Notes under the pieces: generated by a model
What the model was told of the DNA's origin: nothing
Database searches by the model: none
What the model saw: the letters and a program-made list of their open reading frames with translations, nothing else
Source of the DNA: Pisaster brevispinus
Taxonomy: Eukaryota > Echinodermata > Asteroidea > Forcipulatida > Asteriidae
Length of the DNA stretch: 64,000 nt
Reading direction: 5' to 3'
NCBI GenBank assembly: GCA_023634235.1
Contig: JAMKCF010000016.1
Coordinates: forward strand, 7,353,866 to 7,417,865
Made by a program: the position numbers and the translations under genes
Shown here: positions 62,991 to 64,000 of the stretch, piece after piece
How positions within the stretch are numbered: the first letter of the stretch is position 1
Layout of the letters: each line of letters opens with the position of its first letter

Positions 62991-64000
62991 ACGAGACGCT
63001 GGGCTTGTTTTCTTGCCCTCGTTTTAAGAATTTGTTTCCCTCTCTCACTCTGTTGTTTTCGTTCTGGCGTTCATGATAAAAGTAGCTATCTGTTATTGAG
63101 CTCCGATAACAGCTTTCAATTCGAAGGGGACCAATAAAACATAATGACTATAAAATTGTTCTGTCATTTTTCTTTTACAAAATATAAACAAATGCAAAAT
63201 AGAAAACAAAGGTCTGTCTTATTTCTGTTCGCAACTTGCCAGCACCTCGTTGAGTTTGTCGATGGAACTTTTAGACATTTCACAGATAAACAAAGAAACA
63301 AACTACTTTTTTTAAGAGATTGGAAAGACGAACCAGTCAGTAAGACGGCGATGGTCTCCAACGGCAAAGTTCTCGAACTAGATATTGATGTTTGTTGTGT
63401 GTATTTTTTTTTCTTCTTCTTTTTTCTTCGTCTTTTCTTCTTCTCTTTAAACAACGATCTATTTGGGGTTTACGATGGTGGAACATCCATTCCCTCCTCA
63501 AATTTGAGAAAAAATAATAAATAAATATGTAATCAAAATAAATAAAGGAAAATAAAAGATCGCAAAAACATGTTAAAAAGCGGATTACGTTTCAGATAAA
63601 GCACAGACAAAACATATGAATTTCACTGATTACAAGCTATGGCATTTTTCTTGCCGTACATGAATTGATAACTGTTTTTTTTTTTTTTACATATCCCAAA
63701 GCCTGTCCCTGTTTTGTTTTGCCCCGTTACATGGCGCGGACTTCCTCAATTCGGTCACACGTGATGAAGAAGTGGAGCCTATACACCAACCAAAGCAAAA
63801 TACACGCTCAGAATTTGCCACATGTGTACACTACACCCGCGTCCTCCGTAATAATGCAAGTCACACTTTACCACTGAAATTATACAGAAAAAAGAGCCTC
63901 AAATCTATAACTTCCAGATCACAGAGCGGGGGAGCGAGCTAGGGCCGTTAAGCAGTGCACAGCGAATCCCAACTCGACAGTAGCCTGCAATTTTTTTAGT

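Overview
This is a eukaryotic, intron-dominated window, most likely from an echinoderm and plausibly a sea star. It is AT-rich, full of microsatellites and degenerate dispersed repeats, and has no long continuous coding region. The organism call is an inference from two things: the form of the gene, and repeat families that I recognise only from memory as typical of echinoderm or other invertebrate deuterostome genomes (a tRNA-derived SINE with a 'cctTGAGCAAGAtTCTTTACC' type body, and short inverted-repeat elements).

One gene can be supported. It lies on the minus strand and is an ERG/FLI-family ETS transcription factor, closer to ERG than to FLI1. Five internal exons are visible in transcript order: 57350-57150 (the complete PNT/Pointed domain), 48829-48752, 46285-46196, 43989-43921 and 12054-11977. 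All five start after one base of a codon and end after one base (phase 1 in, phase 1 out), so they join in frame in any combination. Together they encode 172 residues. The four exons after the PNT domain correspond to the linker between the PNT and ETS domains. Three of them follow the order of the vertebrate ERG linker exons. The 90-nt exon at 46196-46285 has no vertebrate ERG counterpart that I know. The 5' exons with the start codon lie beyond the right edge. The ETS DNA-binding exon and at least one more linker exon lie, in all likelihood, beyond the left edge.

Layout: 57351-64000 is the intron upstream of the PNT exon and holds a Penelope-type hammerhead-like motif, a repeat copy with a hairpin, unknown ORF fragments and a pure (TTG)n tract of about 78 units. 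48830-57149 is an 8.3-kb intron. 43990-48751 holds three small exons close together, with two copies of one tRNA-derived SINE beside them. 12055-43920 is a 31.9-kb intron. It contains several CpG-rich or low-repeat blocks (candidate enhancers, not proven), a 191-bp palindromic element, a 130-bp tandem repeat, a 76-bp tandem repeat, a degenerate telomere-like CCCTAA(A) array and a 110-bp (CT)n tract. 1-11976 is the start of the next intron and carries a tRNA-derived SINE, an inverted-repeat element and hammerhead-like motifs.

Points that most deserve a second look are the all-symmetric phase-1 cassette of linker exons, the extra 90-nt exon, two splice acceptors whose pyrimidine-rich tracts are microsatellites, a (GGAA)n microsatellite (the known ETS/ERG-family target type) just upstream of an Erg exon, the scattered hammerhead-like motifs, and the palindromic elements. 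I did not find a clear previously undescribed protein system. Most other ORFs are chance frames in introns or repeats.
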